Shown: positions 22,420-35,729, numbered from the stretch's first letter. The stretch: DNA of 64,000 nt from Ignelater luminosus (GCA_011009095.1 VTPC01090685.1:9869-73868); one strand, 5' to 3'. The notes: a model not told the origin generated them from the sequence alone. A program made the numbers and translations.

Positions 22420-24230
22420 AAAACGTTATTGAGAAATTAAAATGTTTTATCAGGTTTTATCAGTTTTGCAAGTCAGTTTACAAAGCCATTTTTAAAAAGT
22501 TAAGTAGCCTACAACCTTAAGTGTTGAATTGAGGAAAAAGATTTACATACGTATAATTTTCCTATTTAAATGTTTTTCAGGAAGTCAGCGTAATCTCTTT
22601 GATTATTATTATTATGTCATGCACATATACAATGAATTTTTGTTTCAGTAACCAAATTCAATACTTAATTCCTTATTTACAATTAGTTCCTATTTTGTTT
22701 TTGAGAATTTGTAAACATAATTAATCTTTACCGAAGATATTACATTTAATTTTTGACTGTGCGTGGGACTCCCAGTATATGAGGCATTAGAATCACCTGA
22801 GAGCATCTTTTACTGCAAAATGGTAAGTTTGCGTTTGAATTTTTTAGTATTAACTTATAAGTTATAAATCAATATGAAGGTTTTCCAATGCATATTTTAT
22901 TATTTATTAATTATTACTTTTTATAATAAATGGAATTTACAATTGGTAATGTATGACCTTTATGCATGTATAATAGTATCAATGGTTTTATCAACAATTT
23001 AAGATTAAATTTCTTTCGATAATTTTCTTATTTGCGATAAATGCAAGAATTTTCTGTATTGCGTATCAATTTCTATTTTTTTTTTGTAGAATGAGTATTT
23101 ATTGAACCGATAAGAATTAACTTTTATAACCGCGATTTATAAATAAAAACAATAGCGAAATATGCATCTGAAACCTTCTACTTATGCTTCGTAAGTTCGG
23201 TTCATTTATCCTTAACAAATGGTAAATTTGTTACAATTTTTTGAGAGATTTTGCAACTTACAATAGTTACGTGTTATTATTTCGGTTAAATTATTTTTTA
23301 AAATATCCTAACATATTATAAATTATTAAAATTAAATGAAATGCCGTTATTTTGTAAAAAATGGTGTTTCAAATGGAATAATTCTTATACTAATAATGCA
23401 ATGATGATTGCATTTTATAGAGTGTCTATTAATAATCTTAATGTTTTTGAGGTATACACTACTGAAGCAAAATAATTTGCTCATCATAATGTAAAATTTG
23501 TAAGATTAATTTAGAACGCTTTCTTTCGAAACTTGAATAGATTAATTAAAGTATAATTCAAAAAGTTCTCGTTTTAAACTGTAAAAAGTAACTTCTTTTT
23601 GTAAATTATAATTTTTTACTTATTGTTCTGTTCGCAAAAGTTGAAGTTGAAAACGGCGAAACCGCTCAACATCTAAATTTAGATTTTATACTCATGAATT
23701 GCAGACATTATAATATTTTAAGGCAAAGGTGAATACGAAAAATTGATGAATCACAGGTTCAATCGCTTTTAGTTGGAATTTTTACGAAACAATCAAAATA
23801 GCGCGACCTTTAAAAGAAAAGTGGGTGTTTTACTTGCTTGGGAACAGTGCTTGGAAAAACCTTAGTATATATTGTGATATCATTTCTTAATTTATTTCTT
23901 ATGGTTTATTTTCTTAATCTGGATTTAAACATGGCAGAATTACAAGTAAAACAGAATATAATTTAGATAGATTTTATACATAAACTGCAAAATTATAAAC
24001 CAAAAAGAGAAAAGCTTGAAATGGCCATAAAAGTTTTAGTTTTCAATCTCAACTTTATACTACGAGTTTCTGGTTATGAAGACTAAAGGGTAGTAGCTTA
24101 TTTGAAATCTATTTTGTGCTCAAGTTTTGCCCTCCATCTGGCCATCTGTTGTGGTTTACCTACGATGACGTTTTAGTTCTTCAAATTCTGTCCTATTTTC
24201 CTACAAATCTGTAGTCTAATATCTGAAAAT
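22420..24230. other. Intergenic DNA with one first-exon-like signal
   Basis: No coding sequence is recognised. At 22807-22828 a CTTTT tract, an ATG and a perfect GTAAGT donor occur in close order (see findings), but no downstream exon could be found. The remainder is AT-rich. Confidence 0.45.
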
Positions 24231-24254
24231 TCTCTTTGTATCTCCATCTATCAG

Positions 24255-24272
24255 TTAAAGAGAGAGAGAGAG
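24255..24272 (+). repeat. Short GA microsatellite
   Basis: An (AG)n run of about seven units followed by a G tract, next to a GC-richer patch that may be the end of an old repeat. Confidence 0.7.
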
Positions 24273-24694
24273 GGGGGGACACCATGATTATTAGCACGCA
24301 GACAAAGGAATGGGATGGTAGCAGCTAACTGATCCTGAGAATATTGTCTCTGTAGACCCAGCATCTCCTTACTATGGTATTTGTTTCCAAGCAAGGATTT
24401 CATTAGCTATGACAGTTATTGACTGATTATGATGATTGACAATGTGGTAATCTGGCACTCTGTTTTTACAGGTTTCTAATAGTATTCTAACTTCCTTTAA
24501 ATAATTTATTTTTAAAATTTCTCAGCATCGTAAAAAATCATTAACGCAATCTTTGCTATTTTGGGTAGGGATGGACAACCTTTGCGAAGTCAAACAGACT
24601 GGAAAAATTTCTTCTCGGTAATCTTCTTGGCATTAAAACGTCAAAAAATATTAAGTTACTAATTCTATATATAATACGATGATTCGATTGTTCG

Positions 24695-25134
24695 ACTGTT
24701 CTCGAGATATTGGAAGAGCAAGAAATTTTAAAGAAAGCTTAACTTTAGAGTTTGACTGTCTCACTGTGTTGCCAAGAGATTCCTAAATATAAAGTTTTGA
24801 GCTTTCCTAGGTATGAAAATGAAGAGGAATTTCTAAAATAAGTTTCGAGAGATCTTGGTTCAAAAAATTCAGCAGATACAAGAATCTAAAAGTGGACTCA
24901 GCAGCTTGCACGGAAAAGATTTACAGGTCTGTTGTCACTGTTCTCGAGATATTGGAAGAGCAAGAAATCTTAAAGAAAGCTTAACTTTAGATTTTGACTG
25001 TCTCAGTGTGTTGCCAAGAGATTCCTAAATATATAGTTTTGAGCTTTCCTAGGTATGAAAATGAAGAGGATTCAGCAGATACAAGTGTCTAAAACTGGAC
25101 TCAGCAGCTTGCAAGAAAAAGATTTACAGATCTC
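24695..25134 (+). repeat. Two-copy tandem duplication, period about 242 bases
   Basis: The block beginning ACTGTTCTCGAGATATTGGA at 24695 recurs at 24937 with only a few substitutions. It runs through the shared text TTGCCAAGAGATTCCTAAAT and on to AAAAGATTTACAG. The second copy lacks about 46 bases present in the first (around the AATTTCTAAAATAAG segment). High identity points to a fairly recent duplication. No protein is encoded. Confidence 0.85.
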
Positions 25135-25139
25135 ATCAA

Positions 25140-25335
25140 GAGTTCAGAGCCCTGCAAGAATTTAAAAGCCTACAGGAATTCGTGGCTTATATGCCCACAA
25201 GATGGTATTGTATGCCATACAAAATGTATCATGTTATGGCATATCTAAAGTCGAGATCTCTAATTTGTGATCTTCAGGATACCATCGCCATGGTAGATCA
25301 GGCAATACTCGTACGAGAAAGCTACTTACCATGAG
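25140..25335 (+). repeat. Dispersed repeat, copy 1
   Basis: Contains GAGCCCTGCAAGAATT, TATGCCCACAAGATGG, GAGATCTCTAATTTGTGATC and CCATCGCCATGG. The same blocks recur inverted in the same order at about 27655-27905. It is an unclassified interspersed repeat and lies directly after the tandem duplication. Confidence 0.5.
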
Positions 25336-25399
25336 ACGCAAGAACCGTGTTCTAATTAAATTTTGGGAGGTCAAGAACGGATAGGTCAACGATCTTTAA

Positions 25400-27600
25400 A
25401 CAGACGCTTTTCTGTTTTAATTGCAAAAGAGAATCAAGATGTTTTGGAGAATTCAGTTTTACCCAAGACTGATATCCTATGAAAAAAATGCTCTGTAAGT
25501 AGTGGGACATATTTACAAAACTTACTATACATACAATAAAGAAAGCTTCTGATTCTGATTATTATCTATTAGTTGAATTTGAAAATTAAGAATTAGAAAT
25601 TTATAAAGTTTGAGATTGTATTAAATTGTATTAAAGATTACAAATGTTTATTAAAATTCTGAAGGTTACAGAATTCACCTGCAATAAAAATAATCAAGTT
25701 TCCTTGGATGCTTTAGGTGTCAAATTGTTTTACAATCAGTCCAACAGTACGAATTCTTAAACTAAATATATTATTGTAATTATTTTAATTTATTTTGAGT
25801 CAATTATATTTTCTAATAACTGTTTTTATAGTGTTTGACGTAAATGTCTTACTTTTGATTTTAGGAAATGCTTTTTATGTTCTGATCAAATATTCTGTTT
25901 ATTATAAAACACTGTTCTTATAAAGATTTATAAAAGCTTATCTTAATTAATCAGAGGAAAAAACAGAAAAACAAAATTGGCGACTACTACATTTTATACA
26001 TTAAAATAAAAACTGGTTGAATTTTAGAAAGGTTGTTAATGTCATTTTTGCTGAACCAATTAACAATCTCAATTTTCATTTTTCGAATTAATTTATATTG
26101 GATAACACTGATGGCAGGCATTTTTTAAAACTTCCTACGTAATTCTTACATTTTACTATCAAGGCAAATCAATCTCTAAAAATATTTCGTATGTCTAAAG
26201 TTTATACTAATTGTAAGTATGAAATAAAGATTAATGGATTTTTACGTTACGAAAACAAAATAATGGAAAAACCTATTTTTCGAAAGGTGTTATTCAAGCG
26301 GATCAGATAATAAACAAATTTATTTCATTGAATTAGTTGAATATTTATTCTAATTAACGCAATAACAATTATCGTCTTTAATGAGACCATTTACGAACTA
26401 TAAAATTGATTACGTTATGATGCATATTCAATTCCCGCAAAATTAACAATAAAATGCATTATTTGTACACGATAAACAAATTGGTATGTACAGAGTGATA
26501 TTTACCAATAAAACAAACAATTGTTAAGATTTTCCATATTAAATATTTCGTGCTAAAAAATATTATACAGAGAATCATCACATGCAAATATTTAAAGGAA
26601 ATATTGCAATATAAACCGATGGAATATTTATTTGTTATCTTGTTTGCTTTATAAAGAGGAAACCGAAACAATGGTGAATAAAGAAAAGCAAACTTGAGAA
26701 TTCTATGAAAAATCAAAGACTATCAAAGTATTAATCCTTTATTTGAAGAAAGTTGCCATCATAAAACAAACACAAGAGCTTGTCACCAGATAAGAATGAA
26801 GGAGATAATTAATGATTTCCATCCTCTTGGAGATCAAGAATTGCTGAATCACAGCATAGTTTTTATAGACTATTGTCTTGTAAAGGATAACATATACTTA
26901 TATACTGTAGATATGTTTTTAAATCTTACTGTATATTTTGTATATTTATAGTTCTTGCTAACCTTGTAGACTCACTATAAAAAGAGCTACGTGACCGTCT
27001 CTTTTCATTGCTTCTAATTATTCTGACTTTTTACCTCTTTATGTTTATAGTTTACAATTCAGCAAACTCGCCGAAATCTTTAGCATCGACTTGACCTAAC
27101 TCAACTGAAATAAACCTAACGTGGCTTTTCGATTGCTCGAAAAAGCTCAATAGTATTTCTAACAGAACCAAAAAAACCTTTTAGTTTAAAGCCCAAATCA
27201 GTTGGTCTATTTAAGAATTTCAATCCAAGCTTTTATGAGCAAATAACCTATTCAGGTCCCGCTTTTATGTTTTTGCTGTTAAACGCAAATATCACAATGA
27301 ATTTAGAAATCAAGTAACCTTTTCTAAAGATTTCCTCGATACTTTGGATGTAGGTAGACAAATGTTCATTAGAACAAATAAGAATTCAATTCAGAACAAA
27401 TGACGTTTTTATACTATTTTTGTACAGTTGCCTTTGATTTAATTCTATTTAAATTTTGTGTTTAACAAGATCTGAATTTTCCAATAAGATTTTTTTGTGA
27501 AATTTAACGTTTTTACCATAACCTAAAGTGGTGTATTTGGAATATTTTCTAAAGTACAAAAGATGTCTGTTCATTCAAACATTGGGTAAGACCTTATTCA
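25400..27600. other. AT-rich noncoding DNA
   Basis: No gene or transposon protein recognised. Open frames are short and chance-like. Confidence 0.5.
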
Positions 27601-27654
27601 TCTCTACACACGCCTGACCTCTCACTCTGAGGAGATGTTCGGTATAATCAATCC

Positions 27655-27905
27655 ATGATAGATCCACCATGGCAGTCTAATAAAGATCACAAACTGAAGA
27701 TCTCAACTTTTGATTCGTCATAGAAAATGAAGCATTGAATACGAGAATCGTCATTTGCAGTTCTTTTTGTGTAGATTCTCTGAATTTTGTGGGCATCGAA
27801 ACCTTTTTGTAGTTTTTGAGTTCTTACGGGCCCCTTCAGGATTGTGTGGACCTTGAAGTTCTTAACTTTTGCAAGCCTGTAAATTCTTGTGAGCTTTTAG
27901 AACAG
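27655..27905 (-). repeat. Dispersed repeat, copy 2 (inverted)
   Basis: On the plus strand it reads CCACCATGGCAGTC, AAGATCACAAACTGAAGATC, TTTTGTGGGCATCG and TAAATTCTTGTGAGC. These correspond to the reverse complement of the blocks at 25140-25335 with many substitutions. It ends close to the left terminus of the hAT-like element at 27918. Confidence 0.45.
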
Positions 27906-27917
27906 GACCGCTCTGCC

Positions 27918-30300
27918 CAGTGTCGGATTATCAATTAGGCAAAGTAGGCAGTTGCCTAGGGGCCCCGAGAGAGTCCGACATATTTAGAAGCCTCACAAAT
28001 AGAAAAACCCCATAAGCTGCAACATAATAAAATCTTTATTATTTTATGATTAGTTGTTCCTACTGCTCTTAGTTTAAAACGTGAAAGCATTAAAATGGAA
28101 GTCTTATATACTTCTATCTGTACTGTGAAATGGCATTATTTCTAATAGTTCAACAATTATCCACAAGAGTGGAGGTAACCTTATTCAATGCGTGTGGGCG
28201 CGCTGCAGAAAGAATAAACAACTGACGAGCTGAGGTATAACTCATCTGTACATGTTTATCGGTTGATGAGTTGTGTCATTTGCGCTACTGCCCATTGCTC
28301 TGTTTAATTACCATTTGCTATCAATACTTGGTTATCGAGAACGGTATAACGTGTAATCAATTTAGTTTTACATATTTTGCAGCGTTTTTCAATATTATTG
28401 AAATGCTGGAAGAAAAAGAAGTGGAGCCGGAAATTCAGTTCCATAAGCAAACTAGAGATAAATTTGGACCAGAGTACCAAAATGACATAGGACTATGACA
28501 AAACATTACAGAAGAAGTGCGGATGTTTTGATGTTCAAGAAATTCAGCCGAGTATCAAAATTTGGATGGCAATTTTTTAGCTTCAGCCAGACAGTATGAG
28601 AGTTCTTACCCGTTCCATGATCTTTCGTAAACATGTAAGTGGAGCACAAATCAAACTAGAGTGGCTTATGTACTCTCCGACAAATGAAAACGTATGCTGC
28701 TTTTCATTAGTACAATTTAGAGAACCTAAAAGAACACAATTTGCTGATGGATCATCTGATTGGAAGAATGCTTCAAATGGAATGAAACTGCAGCGCAGCG
28801 ATGATGTATACAGACACTAGTAAACAGAAGAAGTTCACAGGGACGAATTGACAGCTCTTTGAAAGCTTAATTCAACAAAGAATGTGAATATTTGATTCAA
28901 GTTCTACGACGTGTAGTATCTGTAGTCAAGTTTCTCCCGTCACGTGAAGTAGCTTTCCGTGGCGATACAGAAATTCTTGGTTCACAAAGTAATGGCAACT
29001 ACTTAGGGATTTTAGAGTTAATTGCGGAGTACAATCATTTTTGAGTTCTCATTTAGCCAAATATCAAATCAGGGCAGAAGAAAACCCTCTTATTTATCTT
29101 CCACGATTTTCGAAGAGGTGATTGAAATAATGGGGAAAAAGGTTGTCTCACGTAGATCAGTTAACTGTAGTCATGAGATAATGTAGTGAATGATCGTTCC
29201 CTTACATTGATTCCTATAGGCAGTCACGCTTGAGAAACGTTTGCCAGCCGTATTGAATTTCTTAAATAAGTATGGCATCGACATTAACAATATGTGAGGA
29301 GGCTGCTACAATAGTCTTTAATCCCATATTTCTAATATCAATAAGCTTGCAATTTATATTTTGTGTGCAGCACACTCGCTTAACTTAGTTGGAGTGAGCG
29401 CCGTTAAAAGTTGTAATGGTGCGATTTCTTTCTTTAGATTTGTTCAGGCATTGTACAACTTTTTTTCTGCTTCAACCCATTGTTGGGTGGTTATGATGAA
29501 ATGCCTTGATCAAGTTAATCTGAGTGATCAAACAAATTGTGTTCTGGTTCCCAAAAAGTGGAGCGCTAGAGCCGACGCAACAAGAGGCTTATCCAAGGGC
29601 TACAGTAGTTTTCAAAATGCTTTGCAAAATATTTCTAAAGGTAAAAGTCAAAATCCAGAGACAATTCATGAGGCTAATTGCCTACTAAAAGAAATGTCCA
29701 AGAAGGAAAATTCATCTTGACAGACTTTTGGGCAACCATGCAGTCTCTGCAAAGTGAAGCAATAGAACTTTAAAGCGCCGTTCATCTTATAAATGTGCTC
29801 TTAGATTTCTTAAAGTCGCAGAGCGAGAATTTTGATTTCTATGAGAATAAAGCCAGTAACTTAAAATATTCTGATGAGGACGAGGGCAAACGAAAACGTA
29901 CCAGAAAGATTTCAAGATTGGACAAGTTAAACGTAGAACTTTCTACTCGTTTGAAGGTTTATGAGCAAGTTCAATCACTGTTTGGTTTTCTTTGTGATTT
30001 CCCTTCTAAGAATGAAGCACAAATCAAAGAGGAAAAATTTGCAAAATGTTACTCTTGCGACGTTGAACTTGAACTTGGTGTTGAAATGATTCATTTCAAA
30101 CACTTCATTTGTCAGTTTGAAGACTTACTCAAGAAAACAGCAGTACCAGCATCCCATCCTGCAAAAATAATAAAAATTTGCGAGAGAATTCATATGATTT
30201 CATTGGTAAGATTTGCGTTAGCAGGTTTGCAAGCTTCTATTAAACTACACCAAAAACTAATTTAGCTCCATTGAATTAACCCATGTTTCAATATAAGATA
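27918..30300 (+). mobile_element. hAT-superfamily element (ZMYM1/DUF4371 type), left end visible
   Basis: The inferred left end begins CAGTGTCGGATTATC, followed by a GTTGCCTAGGGGCCCC block. Termini of this CAGTG...CCTAGG...GCCC style are typical of this hAT group. The decayed transposase frame lies inside in the same orientation. No matching right end was found after the coding remnant, so the right boundary is the end of recognisable coding sequence. Confidence 0.6.
28400..30265 (+). pseudogene. hAT transposase-like (ZMYM1/DUF4371) pseudogene
   Basis: Broken frames give, in order: an N-terminal part with MLEEKEVEPEIQFHKQTRDK; a TTF/MYM-like part (WLMYSPTNENVCCFSLVQF); a middle part (29361-29720) with CAAHSLNLVGVSAVKS and SFFRFVQALYNFFSAS; and a C-terminal part (29795-30265) with KRKRTRKISRLDKLN and a segment resembling a cysteine-poor dimerisation region. 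The CAAHSLNLVG block is the hallmark of this hAT transposase group. Stops and frameshifts at about 28500, 28820 and 29720 kill it. In a live element it would cut and paste DNA from the nucleus. Confidence 0.8.
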
Positions 30301-32600
30301 AATTGCAAATGTTTGCTTTTTTTGAAACAGTACCAAAGGGTCTGAAAAATCTTTATGTTTAGCTTTATAGCCATTGTTAGAACTTTTGATTTTTATACAC
30401 TATCTTTCAATTGCGCAATTTTACTTTCAAAAGTCTTTTTTCTACTTAAAAGTCTAGACAAGTAGTCGTCTAGATAAAATTAAATTTTATTTATTGTTGT
30501 GTTTCCTTTGTCCTAAGCCCATAAAAATTATGGGATCGATAGACCTGGGTCAGTTCTAGGTGCCAGGTATTTTTACCTGTATTAAGATACCTGAGGGGAA
30601 ATATTCGCTTAGTAATATTGCGAAGAATCTTGACACAAATATTTTTTATGCGGATTTTATAAATATTCTGTTTAGAAGATTTGAAATAAATCATTGGTTT
30701 GAATGTTGTATCCGTTTTCTTTTGATTTTAAACCCGTTTACTTCAAGATTAATCTCGAGTATGTGTAACAGAGAAAGTGCAAGTCTCTTTGAAAGCCATA
30801 AAATGCAAGTTGCAGGATGACTTTCTTGATTATTGAAAATTAGTTTTTTGAGTTTTTTTAAACGATCGTAGTCTCATTTTAAATTCTACTACTTGAATGA
30901 AAATGAAATTTGAAAATGAACTGAAAAACAACCGTGAGTTATTTTTGGAAAAAGTGTGACAAATTGAATGTTTGTTTTTTAACTTTCTAACTTTTTTTTC
31001 TGTGTAATACTTAGAAACGTATGAATGAAGGAATCTATGGATTTTCAAGATCTTTGTATTAATTGATGGTAATTAAAATAACAGGTTTATTTGTATCTTC
31101 CAAAGCGGTATTGATTGTGAGGTTGTGAAAAAACGTGTTGAGGTCTAAAATCATACAGCTGTATTTATCATATAGCATAAAAAAGGGGGCAAAAACATAA
31201 AGCTCACAAAAACTGAGAAATAATATGAGGAAAGGTATTAATTACATAAAATTAGTAAATTTTTTTTTTGCACAACGATTCTGTATGTAATCGTTTTGGT
31301 TAATGATGAGTCATTCACTGCTCTCTTTCTAAACCAAATAAACAGTAATTGAGGAAATTTTGCTTTATTCTACTTTTGGGAAGGCATTCACTTCACCGTT
31401 GCGTTTTTTTTTTGTTTTCAATAGTTATAAATTTATACATTAATAGTTAGTTATTACGAAATACTTATAACAAACTTGAAATGCAACTGACCTTAAATTT
31501 CTCTTTTGTTATTTCCCAAACCCACTGACGACATATTTTTTTCTCGTAAATATGACTCACGGTTAGAGATGTATTGAAATCAAATTTTTTTTAAAATATT
31601 TTAAGTGACAATGCATTTGTATATTCCAATGACATAATTCTAAAATTTGCATTATTGGGTTTAATCCTTACAGCAAACATTTACCTGCCTTTTTAGCACC
31701 ATTATTAACAAATTCTAAAGTAGCACGACGTTGGAGTCTGACCACTTAACAATTCCAGAATTTTTTATTGGGGAGAAAGTGAAGTGTCATGCATGCCTCA
31801 AAATTTGTGTAATCTAAAATTTATATTAATTGGTAACATTAAAAACAAATTTCTAAAGCTTTTTAGTTTTATTTGTTTCTGTTGTAAAATTAATATTTAT
31901 AACATATTTCATACCTTAGTGTTAATTAATAATTGACTAGGTATGAAGAAGCGTATGTTTGATTTGTTAATTGTATGGTAACAGAACCGGATTTAAAAGG
32001 ATTTTATGAAAAGTTCAATGGCTTTGCAAGTTTCACTTTTAAGAGGTTTAAATTTGAATGTGATTAACACACAAGCGATCTAATTAGGAGATGTGGGACA
32101 TATTATGATTGTTCTTATTCTGAATGCAAATTACGTCATCGTTACTCAAAAAGGCCTTTCTTTTTAATTCGAAATGTCATTTGAAGGACGTTAAATACTT
32201 CCCAAAATGTTTCTTTTATAAGATGCTTGACAATTAATTTAATTAGAACAATTTATGTAAATTACATGTCTGTTTAGTTGTCAAATTTTCCATTACTTAC
32301 TCCTAGTAAAAATCTTTTTAATAATCAAAATATTCCATCTTTATAGTCGACATGACAAATATATTTTGAGAAAATAATGAAACCATAGCCGACTATCGTT
32401 CTGCAAGGTGTTGTTTGTTTTTGTTATTGAGTTCCCCAAGAAACTATATCGCATAGATATCTAACTAGGTTTTTCTAGCTGTGTTGATAAGTGAGATAAA
32501 TTCATTTTTAATTGAATTTAGACCACCCTGTACAGTACGAGATAATTAAGTCTTCATAAAGTTGGCATAGTTTTCGGCAAATACCATGCAGTTTAATTTA
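30300..32600. other. AT-rich noncoding DNA
   Basis: No coding segment or repeat structure was recognised. Confidence 0.5.
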
Positions 32601-32608
32601 GGCATCTA

Positions 32609-33894
32609 CGAGGCTGGTCTGAAAAGTTTCCGACCTAACAAAGATACAAGACATTTTTTCTGAAAATTTTTTTTTATTTTTCAACATAGTCTCCTTGTAA
32701 CTCTACACACTTCTCCCAGCGATGCTCCCATCTCTGTAACCCGTCCAAATAATACTCGGCATTTTTCTCTGCAAAATAATTGTTCACGAAGGTGATTGCC
32801 TCTTCATTTGACGAAAATCTTTCTCCCACGAGCGCAATTTTTAGATGAGGGAACAAAAAGAAGTCGCTTGGGGCTAGATCTGGTGAGTAAGGCGGATGGT
32901 CAAGCAGTTCAAACCGTAATTCGTGGATTTTCGCCATGGCAACCGCTGAGGTGTGAGACGGTGCGTTGTCTTGGTGAAACAGGATTTTCTTTTTCTGCAA
33001 ATGTGGCCGTTTTTTCGCAAGTTCTGCCTTCAGCTTGTCAAGTAATGATGCATAGTATGCTCCTGTAATGGTTTTTCCTTTTTGAAGATAATCGATTAAA
33101 ATGACTATTCCAAAAAACAGTCGCCACCACTTTCCCAGCCGAAAAAAACAGTTTTTGCTTTTTTTGGAACCGGTTCCCCCTTTGCAGTCCACTGTTTGGA
33201 CTGTATTTTTGTTTCGGGCGTATAATGGTGTATCCAAGTTTCATCTACAGTAATTAATCGGCGCCAAAACTCGGATTTATTTCGCCTAAACTGCGCCAAA
33301 AGAGCGTTGGAAATATTCATTCGAACACGTTTTTGGTCTAACGTGAGCAAACGCGGCACCCAACGCGCGGACAGCTTTCTCATGCCTAAATGTTGATTTA
33401 ATATGTGACAAACACGTTCTTTTGACATGTTCATAACCTCTGCTATCTCTCTCACTTTAATCCGGCGGTCGTCTAGCACCATTTGGTGAACTTTGGCGAT
33501 GTTTTCGTCGGTAGTTGCAGTTTTTGGACGTCCCGAACGTTCATCGTCTCCCAAGCTCTTACGGCCACGTTTAAATTCAGCAGCCCAAAATTTCACTATG
33601 GTAAATGATGGTGCAGAGTCCCCATACACAGAATCCAACTCATCTTTTATTTGCGAAGGCGTATTGCCTTTCAAAAACAAATATTTAATGACAGCTCGAT
33701 ACTCGATTTTGTCCATTTTCACAAAAAAACTCACATCAACTCACTCAAACGACTGTTACATAAAAACTGCGCGTCCAAAATGGCTGAAACTTTGGTGAGT
33801 AACTGTCAACAGATGAACAACGAAATTCAGTAGCTTTTATTTACGAGTGCTGCCATCTTCACGTTGAGGTCGGAAACTTTTCAGACCACCCTTG
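32609..33894 (-). mobile_element. mariner element, family A copy 1
   Basis: Flanked by TA on both sides (32607-32608 and 33895-33896). The inverted repeats share TGGTCTGAAAAGTTTCCGAC and begin CGAGG at the left and, reversed, CAAGG at the right. The length is 1286 bp, normal for mariner. It carries a minus-strand transposase gene. Copy 2 of the same family lies in the opposite orientation at 51919-53192. Confidence 0.95.
32674..33716 (-). pseudogene. mariner transposase (family A), frameshifted
   Basis: Starts MDKIEYRAVIKYLF. It has paired helix-turn-helix DNA-binding regions, the linker WVPRLLTLDQKRVRM and first catalytic motif VDETWIHHYTPETK. After the breaks come the second motif HQDNAPSHTS and third motif YSPDLAPSDFFLFP, with 34 residues between the last two aspartates (DD34D). 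Compared with copy 2, one extra T in a T-run near 33150 shifts the frame. A deletion of about 8 bases near 33100 shifts it again. The catalytic triad is otherwise present, but the reading frame is broken. Confidence 0.93.
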
Positions 33895-34208
33895 TAAAGG
33901 TTGTGGTACAGTACTTAACAAACAAACTTTATCTTAACTAAATTGTCTATGTATCCTAATACAGTACGAAATGAATCTAATTCATTTGCCAACAGATTCA
34001 AATTAAAATCTATTTGTTGCACTCTTGGGTTATCTTATAGTGATAGTTTTGTAGTTACTGTTAAGGTTGAGTTTTGCAATAAGAAGTTTTGTTTCTGAAT
34101 TCCTTCTTTATTTCGTTATCGAATTGAATCGAATCAGAAGCGGATTTAGGTTTGATTCCGCCCTAGGCCTATTTTGATATGGCCCTCTTTTGGTTTTTTA
34201 AAGGTGTA

Positions 34209-35729
34209 TACAGAGTGAGTCAATATTCACTCCCCAGTGCTCGTATATGTGTTCTACAATGAAAAATAAGACAAAAAAGCAAGAATACTAAAATTCCTCA
34301 AGCGAAGCCGTTTTAAGGTAAAATTGGAATGAAAAATTAACATTTTGTAATTTGTCGTTTATTCTTATCAAATTCAAATAGAAAACAACTAATTTGGAAT
34401 ATCAAAAACAAAGAACCTTTTGGGTCGGGTAACAGAAACAAAAACAAAACATCTAATTCCTTAAGAAACCCTCAAAATTGTTACCATTTTCATTAATATA
34501 CGTGTGTAACCTATAACTGAAATCTTGGCAACAGAATTGAAATTATCATCGTTTATTTCTACTATTGCTTTGTGAATCCGAACAATAACGTCATCCACTG
34601 CGGCAGGCACAATAAAATAAACCATTTTTTTATGCATCCCTACAGTCAAAAATCTATTGGAGTTAAGTCAGGAGACCGGGGTGGTCACGCTATTGGTCCA
34701 CCCCGACCAATCCATTTATTACGAAAACGGCGATTCAAAATTTTCCGTACTTGTAATGTAGCATGTGCAGGTGCTCCATCATGTTGAAAAAACATTGTTG
34801 CACATTGTTGTAAAGGAATATCCTCTAACAGACCTGGCACAAATTTTCACCATTCAGTATTCGTGGCAGAAAATATGGACCGATGATCCTTTTTTCAAAA
34901 TACCTATCCAAACATTCACAGACCAATGTCTTTGCTGATTCCGCTGACGTACAATATGAGGATACTCATAGTGCGAATAATGAAGATTGTGGTGATTGAA
35001 AAGTCCTTGCTGGCAAACAAAACATTAAGAAAAAATCCAGAATTGCACTGAATATTGCGTAATGCCCATGTGCAAAAATTTACTCTCAATAAATTATCTC
35101 CGGAATGCAGCATTTAAACAGGCTATATGTGATATGGATACAAGTTGTATCTTTGAAGACATCTATGAACAGAGGATTGGGTGTGACGCCTTATTCTTGA
35201 CAACAAACGTGTAGTGTGTACTGGTGGTAGGATTATTCTCAATATCCTGTAATAACTGTTCATCCTGTCTCCATGTGAGGCTTCGGGGTCCACCGGCATA
35301 CAAACAACGTTTTGGAGCAATACATCCTGTCTCCACAACACATGTTTTTAAATTTTGGATTATTTTGTGATCTGGATGACGAGGCAGTTTGGGAATTTTT
35401 CTCTGTACAAACGCTCGGCTGCACGGGAGTTATCATTACAAGCGCCTAAAACTCTGTTAGTATACCCTGCCATTTTGAATTAAAAAATACTTTTGAAGCT
35501 TTCAACAGTCAATAAATGATACAAATCAAATAAACGTCAAAGTTAAGTAACCAATTGTTTTTGAAATTTCAAGTTACTTGTTTTGTATTTGAATTTGATA
35601 AGAATAGAAAATGTTAATTTTTCATTCCAATTTCCGCTTGTGGAATTTTAGTATTCTTGACTATTGTCTTATTCTTCATTGTAGAACACATTTCCGTGAG
35701 CTGGGTAGTGAATATTGACTCACCCTGTA
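34209..35729 (-). mobile_element. mariner-like element with long terminal inverted repeats
   Basis: Flanked by TA (34207-34208, 35730-35731). The left end TACAGAGTGAGTCAATATTC mirrors the right end GAATATTGACTCACCCTGTA. The inverted match continues inward for nearly 200 bases with substitutions (34209-34400 against about 35560-35729). It carries a degenerate minus-strand transposase and is inserted in the hAT-like shell. Confidence 0.8.
34461..35341 (-). pseudogene. Transposase remnant of the long-TIR mariner-like element
   Basis: The minus-strand text includes LLSRIRRHTQSSVHRCLQ, RYNLYPYHIQPVQMLHSGDN and RVNFCTWALRNI. This is the helix-turn-helix and linker region of a transposase group common in insects. 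On the same strand, towards 34660-34720, come a WIGRGG and WPPRSPDLT-like segment and a C-terminal stretch ending at 34461. Multiple stops and frame changes are present. Confidence 0.7.

Noticed and set aside
29868-29900. CTGATGAGGACGAGGG as a second hammerhead core
   Set aside because: No matching stem II or correctly spaced GAAA and GTC; it lies inside the hAT coding remnant.
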